NCBI RefSeq assembly: GCF_014931565.1
Contig: NZ_CP063353.1
Coordinates: 3,472,001-3,536,000, forward strand
Direction of reading: 5' to 3'
DNA from: Clostridium sp. 'deep sea'
GTDB taxonomy: Bacteria; Bacillota; UBA994; PWPR01
Length of the DNA: 64,000 nt
Shown: in pieces, positions 35,097 through 43,694 of the stretch
How positions within the stretch are numbered: position 1 is the first letter of the stretch
How the letters are laid out: the number at the start of each line of letters is the position of its first letter
Translations under genes and position numbers: made by a program
The notes under the pieces: model-generated
What the model was told of the DNA's origin: nothing
What the model saw: only the letters and a program-made list of their open reading frames with translations
Database searches by the model: none

Positions 35097-35125
35097 ATTG
35101 TATATTAAAAATACTAATGTGTAAA
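35097..35125 (-). promoter_or_regulatory. Promoter of the pflBA operon
   Basis: Minus strand TTTACA (35125-35120), 17 bp, TACAAT (35102-35097). Transcription would start at about 35090, just before the aptamer. Confidence 0.75.
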
Positions 35126-35235
35126 GACATATATAAACTGTTTATGATTTTACCTACTAAATTTTTTACTATTGTTATTATTTGCTTTTTTGTTTATGTA
35201 GTATATTTAAAGGGTAAAAATAAACTAGTATATTT

Positions 35236-35264
35236 TTGCCAAATTTTTAATATAGTATTATACT
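35236..35264 (+). promoter_or_regulatory. Promoter of the exported-protein cluster
   Basis: TTGCCA (35236-35241), 17 bp, TATACT (35259-35264), 43 bp before the ATG at 35308. Confidence 0.7.
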
Positions 35265-35307
35265 AAATATTATAAATAAACAATCAAAAAAGGGGTTTAG
35301 CAGTTAA

Positions 35308-35850
35308 ATGAAAAAAAGAAATATATTAATGACTATAGTTATTATACTTGCAGCATTAAGTGTAGGATTTGCCACAGGACAATATGTTTATAATCAGCAA
35401 AGTTACAGTAATAGAATAGCTAGTTCTTTAACTGAAAATATAGTAGGAACCTGGAATGATTCACCAGGTATTGCAGCTGGTGATGGGGAAATGTATACCT
35501 TGTTTTCTAATGGCGAATTCAAGTACGAAACAAGTGAGTATGATTTAGAAAATAGATTAATAAGTTTAGAAGGAACTTGGCAAATTGTACATGAAAACTT
35601 AATGCAACTAACAATTACTAAAAAAATTGTTTTAGAGGGTGGACAATTCGAAGAATATGAGTTAGGTAACGATAATCAATATGAATTAAGGAATGCAGTT
35701 CAAAAGCAAATAGAATTAACTGAACCCGAAGTAGTTCTGTACCCCATAACCGAATTAAAAGATTCAACCAAAAGAGAAGGCCACTTAATGATAAAAATTG
35801 GAGGTAGGCAGTTTTATTCACTTCATAAAAAGGCCAGTAAAAATGCCTAA
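35308..35850 (+). CDS. Exported or membrane-anchored lipocalin-like hypothetical protein
   Basis: A 180-residue protein with an N-terminal signal anchor (about 7-25). The remainder has repeated strand motifs, VGTWNDSPG and LEGTWQIV, like small bacterial lipocalin-type or META-type beta proteins in which GTW starts a barrel. I do not know its role. The ribosome site (AGGGG) is rather far, 14 nt from the ATG. The 3' end overlaps the next gene by 8 bp, so the two are translated together. Confidence 0.65.
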   Translation: MKKRNILMTIVIILAALSVGFATGQYVYNQQSYSNRIASSLTENIVGTWNDSPGIAAGDGEMYTLFSNGEFKYETSEYDLENRLISLEGTWQIVHENLMQLTITKKIVLEGGQFEEYELGNDNQYELRNAVQKQIELTEPEVVLYPITELKDSTKREGHLMIKIGGRQFYSLHKKASKNA

Positions 35851-36469
35851 TAAAAAACATTCATGTATAATAATACTTGTGTTTATAGCTATACTTATTG
35901 GTTGTAGAACAGCTAAAATTAATTTTTTAGATAATTCTGTGACAGGAAAAATAATATGTAGTACTGAAAATAATGATATTTTTACTTTAAAATATAAAAC
36001 TCAATATTTTTTAGATATTCATACAGATATTAAAGTAGTTGATAATAGTAATAAAAAAACCATATTAGAGTTTAAAAAAGAAGGTGAGTTAGTAAAATCA
36101 CAGTTTATAACTATTACAAATACTAGTACTTTAAAGTCTTTTATTTATGACGATATTATTGTATATAAAATAAATGACAATAATTTCAAGGCAGTTTTAT
36201 TAAGTTCATTTAATAACAAAAACACCAATTTTAACACAAGTCCACAGCTAATTACCATAGCTGCTGAGTTGGTTAAAACCCATAAATGGCAGTATCTATA
36301 TGCTTGTGCAGAGTTTTTGGTAAAGGCTAATCACTTACCTACTATAGAATTGCTGACAAGGATTGCAGATGGAGTAGTTACTGCTGAAGAATTATTAGTT
36401 AACTCTGAATCAAATATTAAAACAAAAGAAATTAGAGAGTATGCGCAGCAAATACTTAAATTAGGGTAA
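35843..36469 (+). CDS. Lipoprotein, function unknown
   Basis: A 208-residue protein with an N-terminal signal and lipobox ILIGC (cysteine about 20). I start at ATG 35843, inside the end of the previous gene, because the signal peptide begins there; an upstream in-frame ATG at 35798 would put 15 residues before it. The rest is soluble, with a helical C-terminal half (AELVKTHKWQYLYACAEFLV). Not recognised. Second of three clustered envelope-protein genes. Confidence 0.65.
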   Translation: MPNKKHSCIIILVFIAILIGCRTAKINFLDNSVTGKIICSTENNDIFTLKYKTQYFLDIHTDIKVVDNSNKKTILEFKKEGELVKSQFITITNTSTLKSFIYDDIIVYKINDNNFKAVLLSSFNNKNTNFNTSPQLITIAAELVKTHKWQYLYACAEFLVKANHLPTIELLTRIADGVVTAEELLVNSESNIKTKEIREYAQQILKLG

Positions 36470-36483
36470 AGCAAGGTGTCTTT

Positions 36484-37506
36484 ATGAAGAAAATAGTAAT
36501 AATAATTGTATTAAAAGCGTTTTTAATTACAGGCTGTAGTTTAAATAGTAGTAGCTGGTTTAGCAAAAACACCTATACAGAACAAAAGGAATTAGAGAGT
36601 TATAGGTTTAAATTTAAAGAGAATACTTTGAGTTCTTTAGACTTTACTGCCAAAGTAAAGAATCCGCTGTTATTTAGTAATTGGCAGTTATTAACTAAAA
36701 ATGGTGAATTAATAAGTTTCTCATTAGAGGATATCGATAAGGTTAACTCTAGTGAAGAACGAAAATATAGCTCTTTTGATTTTAGTGAACAATGCAGTAC
36801 TAACTTATTTTATGTAGACATATCTAATTATTTAGCAAGTATATTAATAGATTATGATAAAAATATGCTAATGTTATTGGAGAATTCAGCAGATTATAAA
36901 GAGGTAAAAAAGGCCGTAAAATTCAATAATAATTTTAAACTAAGTACTCTGCAAGTTGTAGGAGCTTATTATAAAAATAATAACTATATAACATCATTTA
37001 TAGATGAAAACAATGTTCTTTATCAGTTTAATCTTAGTACCCTAGAGTTTATAAATTCACAGAGTTTAGAAAACCTTGAGTTTATCTCTGCTTATGCAGA
37101 AAGGGAGTATCCTAGTAATAAAGAACATTTATATATTTATTTGCAAAATAAAGAAAGCCAAGAATTAATAAAGAGAGATTTAGCTGAGAACAAGGAAGTT
37201 TATACAAGAAAAATAAATACTAATATTGAGGGTGAGATTACCGAAATAGAAGTTGATCTAAACGTGAATTTTGTAGTAAGTAAACAAAAAAATAACTATC
37301 TTATCTATTCAATTAGCGAAAAAGATAATTGCATATTGGCCATTAGAGATGAAGACGATAATGGTAATGAATTTACTAATATTGATAACTTAATTTATTA
37401 TGGACATACCGCTAAAGATTTATTTTTAATTGTGTTTGATAAAACTAAAAACAACCCCTTTAAGGTTATGAGGGCTTATGGTACTGAATGGATACATGTT
37501 AGATAA
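36484..37506 (+). CDS. Lipoprotein, function unknown
   Basis: A 340-residue secreted lipoprotein with lipobox LITGC (cysteine about 18). The body is rich in beta-strand-like, acidic and aromatic segments (YLQNKESQELIKRDLAENKE, LLENSADYKEVKK) and may form a propeller-like or sandwich fold, but I do not recognise it. AAGGTG precedes the ATG. It starts 14 bp after the previous stop, so the three genes from 35308 form an operon. Confidence 0.65.
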   Translation: MKKIVIIIVLKAFLITGCSLNSSSWFSKNTYTEQKELESYRFKFKENTLSSLDFTAKVKNPLLFSNWQLLTKNGELISFSLEDIDKVNSSEERKYSSFDFSEQCSTNLFYVDISNYLASILIDYDKNMLMLLENSADYKEVKKAVKFNNNFKLSTLQVVGAYYKNNNYITSFIDENNVLYQFNLSTLEFINSQSLENLEFISAYAEREYPSNKEHLYIYLQNKESQELIKRDLAENKEVYTRKINTNIEGEITEIEVDLNVNFVVSKQKNNYLIYSISEKDNCILAIRDEDDNGNEFTNIDNLIYYGHTAKDLFLIVFDKTKNNPFKVMRAYGTEWIHVR

Positions 37507-37572
37507 TACAGCATAGCTTTTAGGTGATATTTATTGCTTGAGTTAACTGAAGATAATAATGTAATAAAGAGT

Positions 37573-37585
37573 GTACATAATGTAC
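37573..37585. promoter_or_regulatory. Short palindrome upstream of the 177-residue protein gene
   Basis: GTACAT-A-ATGTAC is a perfect 6-1-6 inverted repeat, 45 bp before a TATAAT (37618-37623). It could be an operator; no regulator gene is adjacent. Confidence 0.35.
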
Positions 37586-37675
37586 TAATTATGTTATAAG
37601 TTAACGTAAAACTGCTATATAATATAGTAGATTATAATCTATAAATATGCAGGTTAAAGAATTGGGAGTGGTAAC

Positions 37676-38209
37676 TTGAAAAAATATATTTACTTTAGCT
37701 TGTTTTTTGCAGTAATAGTATCTTTAGTTTTTATTTACTATATGGTAGGAAATAAATATATAGCTCTAGAAGATATAAAGCGCAATATCCAACTATATGA
37801 AAATACCATAATTAATATAGAAGAGGTTGAGGATATTGGAAACGAAAAGTATTTCTCTTTTTCATCTAAAATAAACAGCTCTGTGGGTTTTGCGGTATAT
37901 ACAAAAAAAATGTTCTATAATAAATTTGAGTATGTTGCCAGCGATAAAACGTCTTTTGAGTTAAGTAAAAAATATTTAAAAGTGCCAAACTCAAATCAAC
38001 CCCATACATTAGTAGTATATGGTAAAAATACAAATGAAAATATTGCTTATTATAAAATATCAATTAATGGTCAAGATATAGTAAAAGATATTTCTAACGA
38101 GCAGGTATTTATGGATGTTTATAGGTATGCTTTACCTGCAAGCCATAATGCCAAAGTTATAGATGTTACAGTTTACGATAAGTTCTATAATTACATAGGA
38201 ACAAGATAA
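37676..38209 (+). CDS. Membrane-anchored hypothetical protein
   Basis: A 177-residue protein starting at TTG, preceded by GGGAGTGG. One N-terminal membrane segment (about 5-24) and a mostly beta, extracellular body with a late VMDVYRYALPASHNAKVIDV-like stretch. Not recognised. It resembles its three upstream neighbours in style (signal plus small extracellular domain) but has its own upstream region. Confidence 0.6.
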   Translation: MKKYIYFSLFFAVIVSLVFIYYMVGNKYIALEDIKRNIQLYENTIINIEEVEDIGNEKYFSFSSKINSSVGFAVYTKKMFYNKFEYVASDKTSFELSKKYLKVPNSNQPHTLVVYGKNTNENIAYYKISINGQDIVKDISNEQVFMDVYRYALPASHNAKVIDVTVYDKFYNYIGTR

Positions 38210-38215
38210 TACATG

Positions 38216-38268
38216 ATTAAGAGTCGGATTAAACAACATTTTGATGTTTAGTATCTGGCTCTCTTAAT
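38216..38268 (+). terminator. Long-range hairpin before the aldolase gene
   Basis: ATTAAGAG (38216-38223) pairs with CTCTTAAT (38261-38268), with a second inner helix (GGAT with ATCT). It directly follows the 177-residue protein gene. It may end that transcript or be leader structure of the next gene; there is no T-run. Confidence 0.4.
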
Positions 38269-38300
38269 ATTAAATCTATAAAAGTTTGATAGGAGTAAAT

Positions 38301-39407
38301 ATGATATACAAAGAGCTAGATACACCCTGTTTAATAATAGATAAAGATGTCATGTTAAGTAACTTAAATAATATGCAACGTTATGCCAATATAAATAAAG
38401 TTAACTTAAGACCCCATACTAAAACACATAAAATGTCCAGATTAGCCTTATTACAAGAGAGTATTGGCGCTAAAGGTATTACTGTTGCTAAAGTTGGTGA
38501 GGCAGAAGTTATGGCTAACAAAGGTCTCAAAGATATTTTTATAGCCAATGAAATAGTTGGAGAACTTAAACTCAATCGCATAAAAAAGTTAGCAGATAAT
38601 ACAAAAATATCTTTTGGCATAGATAGCATTGAACAGGTAAATATGATTGAAAAAGTATTTGCTGATTGTGATAAACAGGCAGAAGTATTAATTGAAATTG
38701 AAGTAGGAGAAAATCGTTCTGGGGTTATATCTGAATTGTATTTTATAGAGTTGCTTAATCACATTAACATATGCAACAATATTTACCTTAAGGGAATATT
38801 CTCTCATGATGGCAATTCCTATTCAGCTTCTTCAATAGAACAGTGTAAACAAATCCATCTAAACAGTCAAAAACGAACCCTCAATTTTGCAAATATTGCC
38901 ACTCAATTTGGGTTTAATTTACAAACCATTAGTATTGGTTCTACACCTTCATTAATGTTTAATTTTCCTATACTTAAAGGCATAACTGAAATAAGACCCG
39001 GAACTTATATATTTATGGATGCTGCTCAAGCCAATGCTTTAAAAACCACCAACCATTGTGCAGCTTCAGTTTTAGTAACAGTAATAAGTTTACCAACAAA
39101 TGAAAGAATTATTGCCGATGCAGGCGCAAAGGCTTTAACTACTCAAACAAGAAGTACAGGAATTACTAAAACTGCAGGTTTAGGAATTATTAAAGGATAT
39201 AAGGATATTAAAGTAAATAAGGTGTTTGATGAACATACCATAATATACAGTAAAGAAATGCGTAGTAAACTTAAGGTAGGAGATAAACTAGAGATTATTC
39301 CCAATCACATTTGTCCAGTTGTAAATTTACATGAAAACGCTTATTTAGTATCTAATAGTGTAGTGGTAGAAAAAATAACAGTTGATTGCCGCGGTAAATT
39401 AAAATAG
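38301..39407 (+). CDS. D-threonine aldolase/D-serine dehydratase-like PLP enzyme
   Basis: A 368-residue fold-type III PLP enzyme (alanine racemase-like barrel plus beta domain). Lys41 in RPHTKTHK is the PLP lysine; NHICPVVNL near residue 335 carries the His and Cys used to bind a divalent metal in DSD1 and D-threonine aldolases. It would cleave D-threonine or deaminate D-serine. I start at ATG 38301, with ATAGGAG before it. The next gene is a Dph6-like protein 34 bp on, likely the same operon. Confidence 0.88.
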   Translation: MIYKELDTPCLIIDKDVMLSNLNNMQRYANINKVNLRPHTKTHKMSRLALLQESIGAKGITVAKVGEAEVMANKGLKDIFIANEIVGELKLNRIKKLADNTKISFGIDSIEQVNMIEKVFADCDKQAEVLIEIEVGENRSGVISELYFIELLNHINICNNIYLKGIFSHDGNSYSASSIEQCKQIHLNSQKRTLNFANIATQFGFNLQTISIGSTPSLMFNFPILKGITEIRPGTYIFMDAAQANALKTTNHCAASVLVTVISLPTNERIIADAGAKALTTQTRSTGITKTAGLGIIKGYKDIKVNKVFDEHTIIYSKEMRSKLKVGDKLEIIPNHICPVVNLHENAYLVSNSVVVEKITVDCRGKLK

Positions 39408-39441
39408 AAAAGCAAAAATCTAAGTAAAGAGGAATTTAATT

Positions 39442-40095
39442 ATGAATAAAATAGCATTTTGCTCCTGGAGTGGAGGTAAAGACTCCTGTTTAGCAATGTA
39501 TAAAGCTATGCAACAAGGATATCAACTGAAATATTTGTTTACCATGTTTCAAGAAGACGGTGCTCGCTCACGAAGTCATGGCTTAAAACCGGAAATTATG
39601 GCTAGATATGCTGAATTGCTTAATATGAAGCTTATATCTAAAAAAGCTACTTGGAACAATTATGAACATGAATTTAAACAAGCTATGACAGAGCTTGAAA
39701 GCCTTAATGTTAAGGCTGGAGTTTTTGGTGATATAGATATAGAGGATCACCGCCAGTGGGTGGTTAATGCCTGCAACCATACTAATATAAAGGTGTTGCA
39801 TCCTTTATGGCAAGAAAATCGTAGAAGTATAATAGAGCAATTTATAGATAAGGGCTTTAAATCAATTGTAGTTACGGTTAATACAGATTACATTGCTAAA
39901 GAATACCTAGGCAGAGAGTTTACAAAAGAATTAATTAAAGAATTCGAAGATTTAGCAATAGACCCGTGTGGTGAAAATGGTGAGTTTCATACTGCTGTTA
40001 TAGATGGACCAATATTCTCACAGCCTTTACAGCTTATTAAAGATAGAGAAATTAAGTTAAATAATTATTATATGTTAGATTTAAGCCTTAGATAA
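39442..40095 (+). CDS. Dph6-like ATP pyrophosphatase (diphthine-ammonia ligase family)
   Basis: A 217-residue adenine-nucleotide alpha-hydrolase. The PP-loop is CSWSGGKDSCLAMY, and ENGEFHT is the C-terminal signature of the MJ0570/Dph6 group. In archaea and eukaryotes this family amidates diphthine on EF-2; bacteria have no diphthamide, so the bacterial role is unknown. AGAGGA precedes the ATG. It follows the D-amino-acid lyase-like gene and ends at a strong terminator. Confidence 0.85.
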   Translation: MNKIAFCSWSGGKDSCLAMYKAMQQGYQLKYLFTMFQEDGARSRSHGLKPEIMARYAELLNMKLISKKATWNNYEHEFKQAMTELESLNVKAGVFGDIDIEDHRQWVVNACNHTNIKVLHPLWQENRRSIIEQFIDKGFKSIVVTVNTDYIAKEYLGREFTKELIKEFEDLAIDPCGENGEFHTAVIDGPIFSQPLQLIKDREIKLNNYYMLDLSLR

Positions 40096-40166
40096 TTATG
40101 ATTAAAAAATATGTTATTTTCATACTTATAGCTACATGAATATGGTATATAAAAACTAAGTTTGCC

Positions 40167-40194
40167 AAAAAAACTCTCTTGCAGAGTTTTTTTT
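40167..40194 (+). terminator. Terminator after the Dph6-like gene
   Basis: ACTCT/AGAGT stem extended by seven A-T pairs on either side, 5-nt loop, run of eight T. It separates this unit from the Fur-box promoter 50 bp downstream. Confidence 0.88.
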
Positions 40195-40242
40195 ATATAT
40201 ATCAATAAATACCTTAGCTGTTACTTAAAATACTTATGGGGG

Positions 40243-40272
40243 TTGATAACAATTATCAATAAGCTGTATAAT
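40243..40272 (+). promoter_or_regulatory. Fur-type box over the promoter of the nickel/metallophore ABC operon
   Basis: TTGATAACAATTATCAA (40243-40259) is an 8-1-8 inverted repeat with one mismatch and matches the Fur 7-1-7 core at 14 of 15 positions. TTGATA (40243-40248) also serves as -35, with TATAAT (40267-40272) 18 bp on. Binding would therefore block RNA polymerase. The first gene begins 23 bp after the -10. Confidence 0.82.
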
Positions 40273-40295
40273 CCATTCGAAATGGGGTACATCAA

Positions 40296-41240
40296 ATGAG
40301 AGTGTATTTGCGAAAAAGATTAATATCACTAATTTTTGTAATAATAGGAGCTACTATTCTATCATTTATATTAGCAAATATATCTCCTATTGATCCCGCT
40401 GAAGCCTTTGCTCGTCGAAATAGTAAAATTGCTAGCAATGAGCAAATTGCTACAATACGGGAAGAAATGGGTCTAAATAAGCCTATAATTGCTCAGTATT
40501 TTACTTGGGTTTCAAAAATAACTAAGGCAGACTTTGGTACCTCGTTAGTTACTAATAAGTCTGTAATTACCGAAGTTAAAAAGCTAACACCACTTACGGT
40601 AAAACTGGTGTCTTTTACAATGTTTTTGTGTGTATCTTTATCAATACCTTTAGCAATAATATGTGTTATTTATAAAAATAGCTTAGTAGATAAATGTATT
40701 AGAATTGTATCTTTGTTAGGAATATCAATACCTAGCTTTTGGCTGGGATTTATCTTGTTATATCTGTTTGCAGTTGTGTTTAAAGTGGTTCCCATCTTAA
40801 ATATAACTAAAACCACTAGTGTATACTTACCTGCTATCACTTTAGCTACACCTACAATTGCTTCAAGTATTAGGTTGTTAAGAGCCACAATGTTAGAAAA
40901 TATGAATACTGATTATGTCACTTATTTAAGAGCCCGAGGCATATCACAAAATAAAATAATATATAAACATGTCTTAAAAAACTCTTTAGCCCCTGTAATC
41001 ACTGTATTTGGACAAACTATTGGCTATATGGTTGCAGGTACTGCCATAGTAGAGCAGGTATTTTCCTGGAATGGTTTAGGCAATTATTTGCTTAAGGCAA
41101 TTTTAGCTCGTGATTTACCAGTAATCAATGCCTTTGTATTTTTAATGGCAGTGGTTTTTGTAGTTTTCAACTTAGTAGCAGACTTAATTAACATAATGCT
41201 TAATCCTCAAATGGTAAGCCATGGTGATAACAAATGCTAA
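40296..41240 (+). CDS. Nickel/peptide-type ABC transporter permease (NikB/DppB-like)
   Basis: A 314-residue integral membrane permease with about six segments. The N-terminus YLRKRLISLIFVIIGATILSF-like start, the EAA loop (RARGISQNKIIYKHVLKNSL) and VEQVFSWNGLG are typical of the DppB/NikB family. It forms the channel with the NikC-like permease. First gene of a five-gene operon directly behind a Fur-type box. The next ATG lies within its end (ATGCTAA overlap). Confidence 0.9.
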   Translation: MRVYLRKRLISLIFVIIGATILSFILANISPIDPAEAFARRNSKIASNEQIATIREEMGLNKPIIAQYFTWVSKITKADFGTSLVTNKSVITEVKKLTPLTVKLVSFTMFLCVSLSIPLAIICVIYKNSLVDKCIRIVSLLGISIPSFWLGFILLYLFAVVFKVVPILNITKTTSVYLPAITLATPTIASSIRLLRATMLENMNTDYVTYLRARGISQNKIIYKHVLKNSLAPVITVFGQTIGYMVAGTAIVEQVFSWNGLGNYLLKAILARDLPVINAFVFLMAVVFVVFNLVADLINIMLNPQMVSHGDNKC

Positions 41241-42070
41241 AACAAATAATAAATAATAAACAAGCTTTAGTTGGGTTAATAATGATAGGCATTGTAATAA
41301 TAGTTATGATTATTGCCCCACTGATAAGCCCTAATAGTCCTGTTCAGGGAGACCTAAGTATGAGGTTTGCCAAAAGATCCATGAATTATCCATTAGGAGG
41401 GGATCAATTAGGTAGATGCAATTATACTAGGTTGATTTATGGAACACGTTATTCCATAGGAATTGCAATACCTGTTTTGATTTTAACAGCAATATTGAGT
41501 ATTATAACCGGAACAATTGCTGCCTATTACAAGGGTATAGTTGACCAAGTATTTGTGGCTATCTGTGACATAGGTATGGCGTTTCCACCTATGATTATAG
41601 TGTTAACCTTAGTTGGTTCACTTGGTAAAAGCATTGCCAATTTAATTATTGCCATAGTTTTTGCTTTATGGTTTTGGAATGCAAAAATTGTTCGTAGCTT
41701 TGTTTTAGCGGAGAGTCACAAAAAGTATATTTTGGCTGCTAAAATTTCAGGAAGTAGTAATTTTAAAATAATAATAAAGCATATTATTCCTAATATTATG
41801 CCTTCTTTAGTTGTTTTTTTTAGCCTAAGTATAAGCGATATTATTATTATGATATCATCTTTTTCATTTTTAGGATTAGGGGTAGATAGTAGTCTACCTG
41901 AGTGGGGATCAATGATAAGTATTGCAAAAAAGTTTATTTATAGTAAGCCTTATATGGCTCTATATCCTGGCTTTTGTATATTCTTTACTGCAATTGGCTT
42001 TAATATTTTTGGTGAAGCATTAAGAGACATTAATGCTATAGATAGTAAGGTGAAGTATGAAAAACATTAA
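41234..42070 (+). CDS. Nickel/peptide-type ABC transporter permease (NikC/DppC-like)
   Basis: A 278-residue permease. Motifs: HPLGGDQLGR-like YPLGGDQLGRCNYTRLIYGT, the EAA loop around AAKISGSSNFKIIIKHIIPN, and SSFSFLGLGVDSSLPEWG, all standard for NikC/DppC. It pairs with the preceding permease. It overlaps its neighbours by 7 bp and 14 bp, so translation is coupled. Confidence 0.9.
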   Translation: MLKQIINNKQALVGLIMIGIVIIVMIIAPLISPNSPVQGDLSMRFAKRSMNYPLGGDQLGRCNYTRLIYGTRYSIGIAIPVLILTAILSIITGTIAAYYKGIVDQVFVAICDIGMAFPPMIIVLTLVGSLGKSIANLIIAIVFALWFWNAKIVRSFVLAESHKKYILAAKISGSSNFKIIIKHIIPNIMPSLVVFFSLSISDIIIMISSFSFLGLGVDSSLPEWGSMISIAKKFIYSKPYMALYPGFCIFFTAIGFNIFGEALRDINAIDSKVKYEKH

Positions 42071-42851
42071 TAATACAGTATTAAAGGTGAAAAACCTAAA
42101 CATTAAATCAGGTAATAAAATTGAGCTTGTAAATAATATAAATTTTGAGTTGAAACACGGAAAAACTTTAGGAATAGTTGGTGAAAGTGGTAGTGGTAAA
42201 ACCCTAATTTGCAAAGCAATTCTTAACCTTTTATCTTTTAATAATTTAATAGCAACAGGTTGTATTAATTATAATAACCAAAATATTTTGCAGTTAAATG
42301 AAAAACAAATGCAAAATATTAGAGGCTCTAAAATTGCGCTTATAATGCAAAACCCACACACCGCATTTGATCCTGCTTATAGAATAAAAAATCAAATTAC
42401 TGAAACATTATGTCAGCACAAACAGCTATCAAAAGCGGAAATAATTGTACAGTTTTCTGAGGAACTAAAGCAACTTAATTTAGCAGATACTGAAAGAATT
42501 TTAAACAGTTATCCGCATATGTTGAGTGGCGGAATGTTGCAGCGAATTATGATAGTTTTAACCTTTATGCTAAATCCTCAAATTATTATTGCAGATGAAG
42601 CAACAACTGCACTTGATACCGAAAATCAGTTTATTATTATTGAAGAATTAAAAAAGCGTAAGGCATCGAATAATAGCCTAATTATTATCTCTCATGACAT
42701 TGGGGTAATTACCCAGCTAGCAGATGAAATTTTAGTGATGTATAAAGGCCAGATAGTTGAGCAGGGTTCACTAGAGCATATTATTTTAAGTCCTAAAAAT
42801 CCTTATACTAAGAAATTACTTAATGCCAAACTTCTTCATAGTGAGGAATAA
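42057..42851 (+). CDS. ABC transporter ATPase (NikD/DppD-like)
   Basis: A 264-residue ATPase. Walker A GESGSGKTLICKAIL, signature LSGGMLQRIMI, Walker B IIIADEATTALD, switch histidine ISHDIGVI. The C-terminal NPYTKKLL region is the usual peptide/nickel ATPase tail. It works with the NikE-like ATPase that follows. AAGGTGA precedes the ATG. Confidence 0.9.
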   Translation: MKNINNTVLKVKNLNIKSGNKIELVNNINFELKHGKTLGIVGESGSGKTLICKAILNLLSFNNLIATGCINYNNQNILQLNEKQMQNIRGSKIALIMQNPHTAFDPAYRIKNQITETLCQHKQLSKAEIIVQFSEELKQLNLADTERILNSYPHMLSGGMLQRIMIVLTFMLNPQIIIADEATTALDTENQFIIIEELKKRKASNNSLIIISHDIGVITQLADEILVMYKGQIVEQGSLEHIILSPKNPYTKKLLNAKLLHSEE

Positions 42852-42854
42852 TGA

Positions 42855-43694
42855 ATGATAGAAATTGAAAATGTTTATAAATTTTATAACTCGAAAGACA
42901 GCAATAGAAAAAAAGTAAAAACTACTGCACTCCATGACATTACCTTAAAGCTTAATAAAAATTGCTGTTATAGCTTAATTGGTGAAAGTGGGGCAGGAAA
43001 AACAGTATTAGCCAAGCTAATTTTAAGACTAGAAAAACCAAGTAAGGGGGTAATAAGTTTTAATAATTTTAACATCTGGAAGTTTAATAAAAAACAGCTA
43101 AGGGCATTTAGACAAAAGGTGCAGTTTGTTTTTCAGGATAGCTACAGCTCCCTTAATCCTCGCTTAACAATATCTGAGAGTCTCGCTGAACCAATAAGAA
43201 ACTTTGAGAAATTACCCAAAAAGTTAGAGCGAGAGAAAATAGAGTATTTAGTTACTACTGTGGGGCTACCAGTTAAAAGCATAAATAAATATCCCCATCA
43301 GTTTAGTGGAGGAGAGCAAAAAAGAATATGTATTGCTAGAGCTATTGCAACAAATCCAGAGCTAATTATTTTTGATGAAGCTGTAAGTGGCATTGATTCT
43401 ACCCGAAAAAAAAACATTCTAGATTTACTAAAAAACCTACAGCAAAATAGTAAAAGTACCTACTTATTTATTACACATGATTTAGATGTAGCGCTCTATA
43501 TGTCTCAAAACATAATCGTAATGAGAAGTGGTAGATTTGTAGAAAAGAGAACTAATGCCAAAATGCTTAACGATTTTACTAGTAGTTATGCTCAAAGGTT
43601 AGCAAGAGCATCTTCTGCTTATGCATATAGTAGGATATACAAGGAATTATTAAATAAAAAACATAGAGGAGTTAAAGATGAAAAGAAAAACTAG
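42855..43694 (+). CDS. ABC transporter ATPase (NikE/DppF-like)
   Basis: A 279-residue ATPase. Walker A GESGAGKTVLAKLIL, Q-loop FVFQDSYSSLNPRLT, signature FSGGEQKRICIARAI, Walker B LIIFDEAVSGID, switch histidine FITHDLDVAL. The QDSYSSLNPR stretch is characteristic of the F-type subunits of this family. The SBP gene begins 17 bp before its end. Confidence 0.9.
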   Translation: MIEIENVYKFYNSKDSNRKKVKTTALHDITLKLNKNCCYSLIGESGAGKTVLAKLILRLEKPSKGVISFNNFNIWKFNKKQLRAFRQKVQFVFQDSYSSLNPRLTISESLAEPIRNFEKLPKKLEREKIEYLVTTVGLPVKSINKYPHQFSGGEQKRICIARAIATNPELIIFDEAVSGIDSTRKKNILDLLKNLQQNSKSTYLFITHDLDVALYMSQNIIVMRSGRFVEKRTNAKMLNDFTSSYAQRLARASSAYAYSRIYKELLNKKHRGVKDEKKN

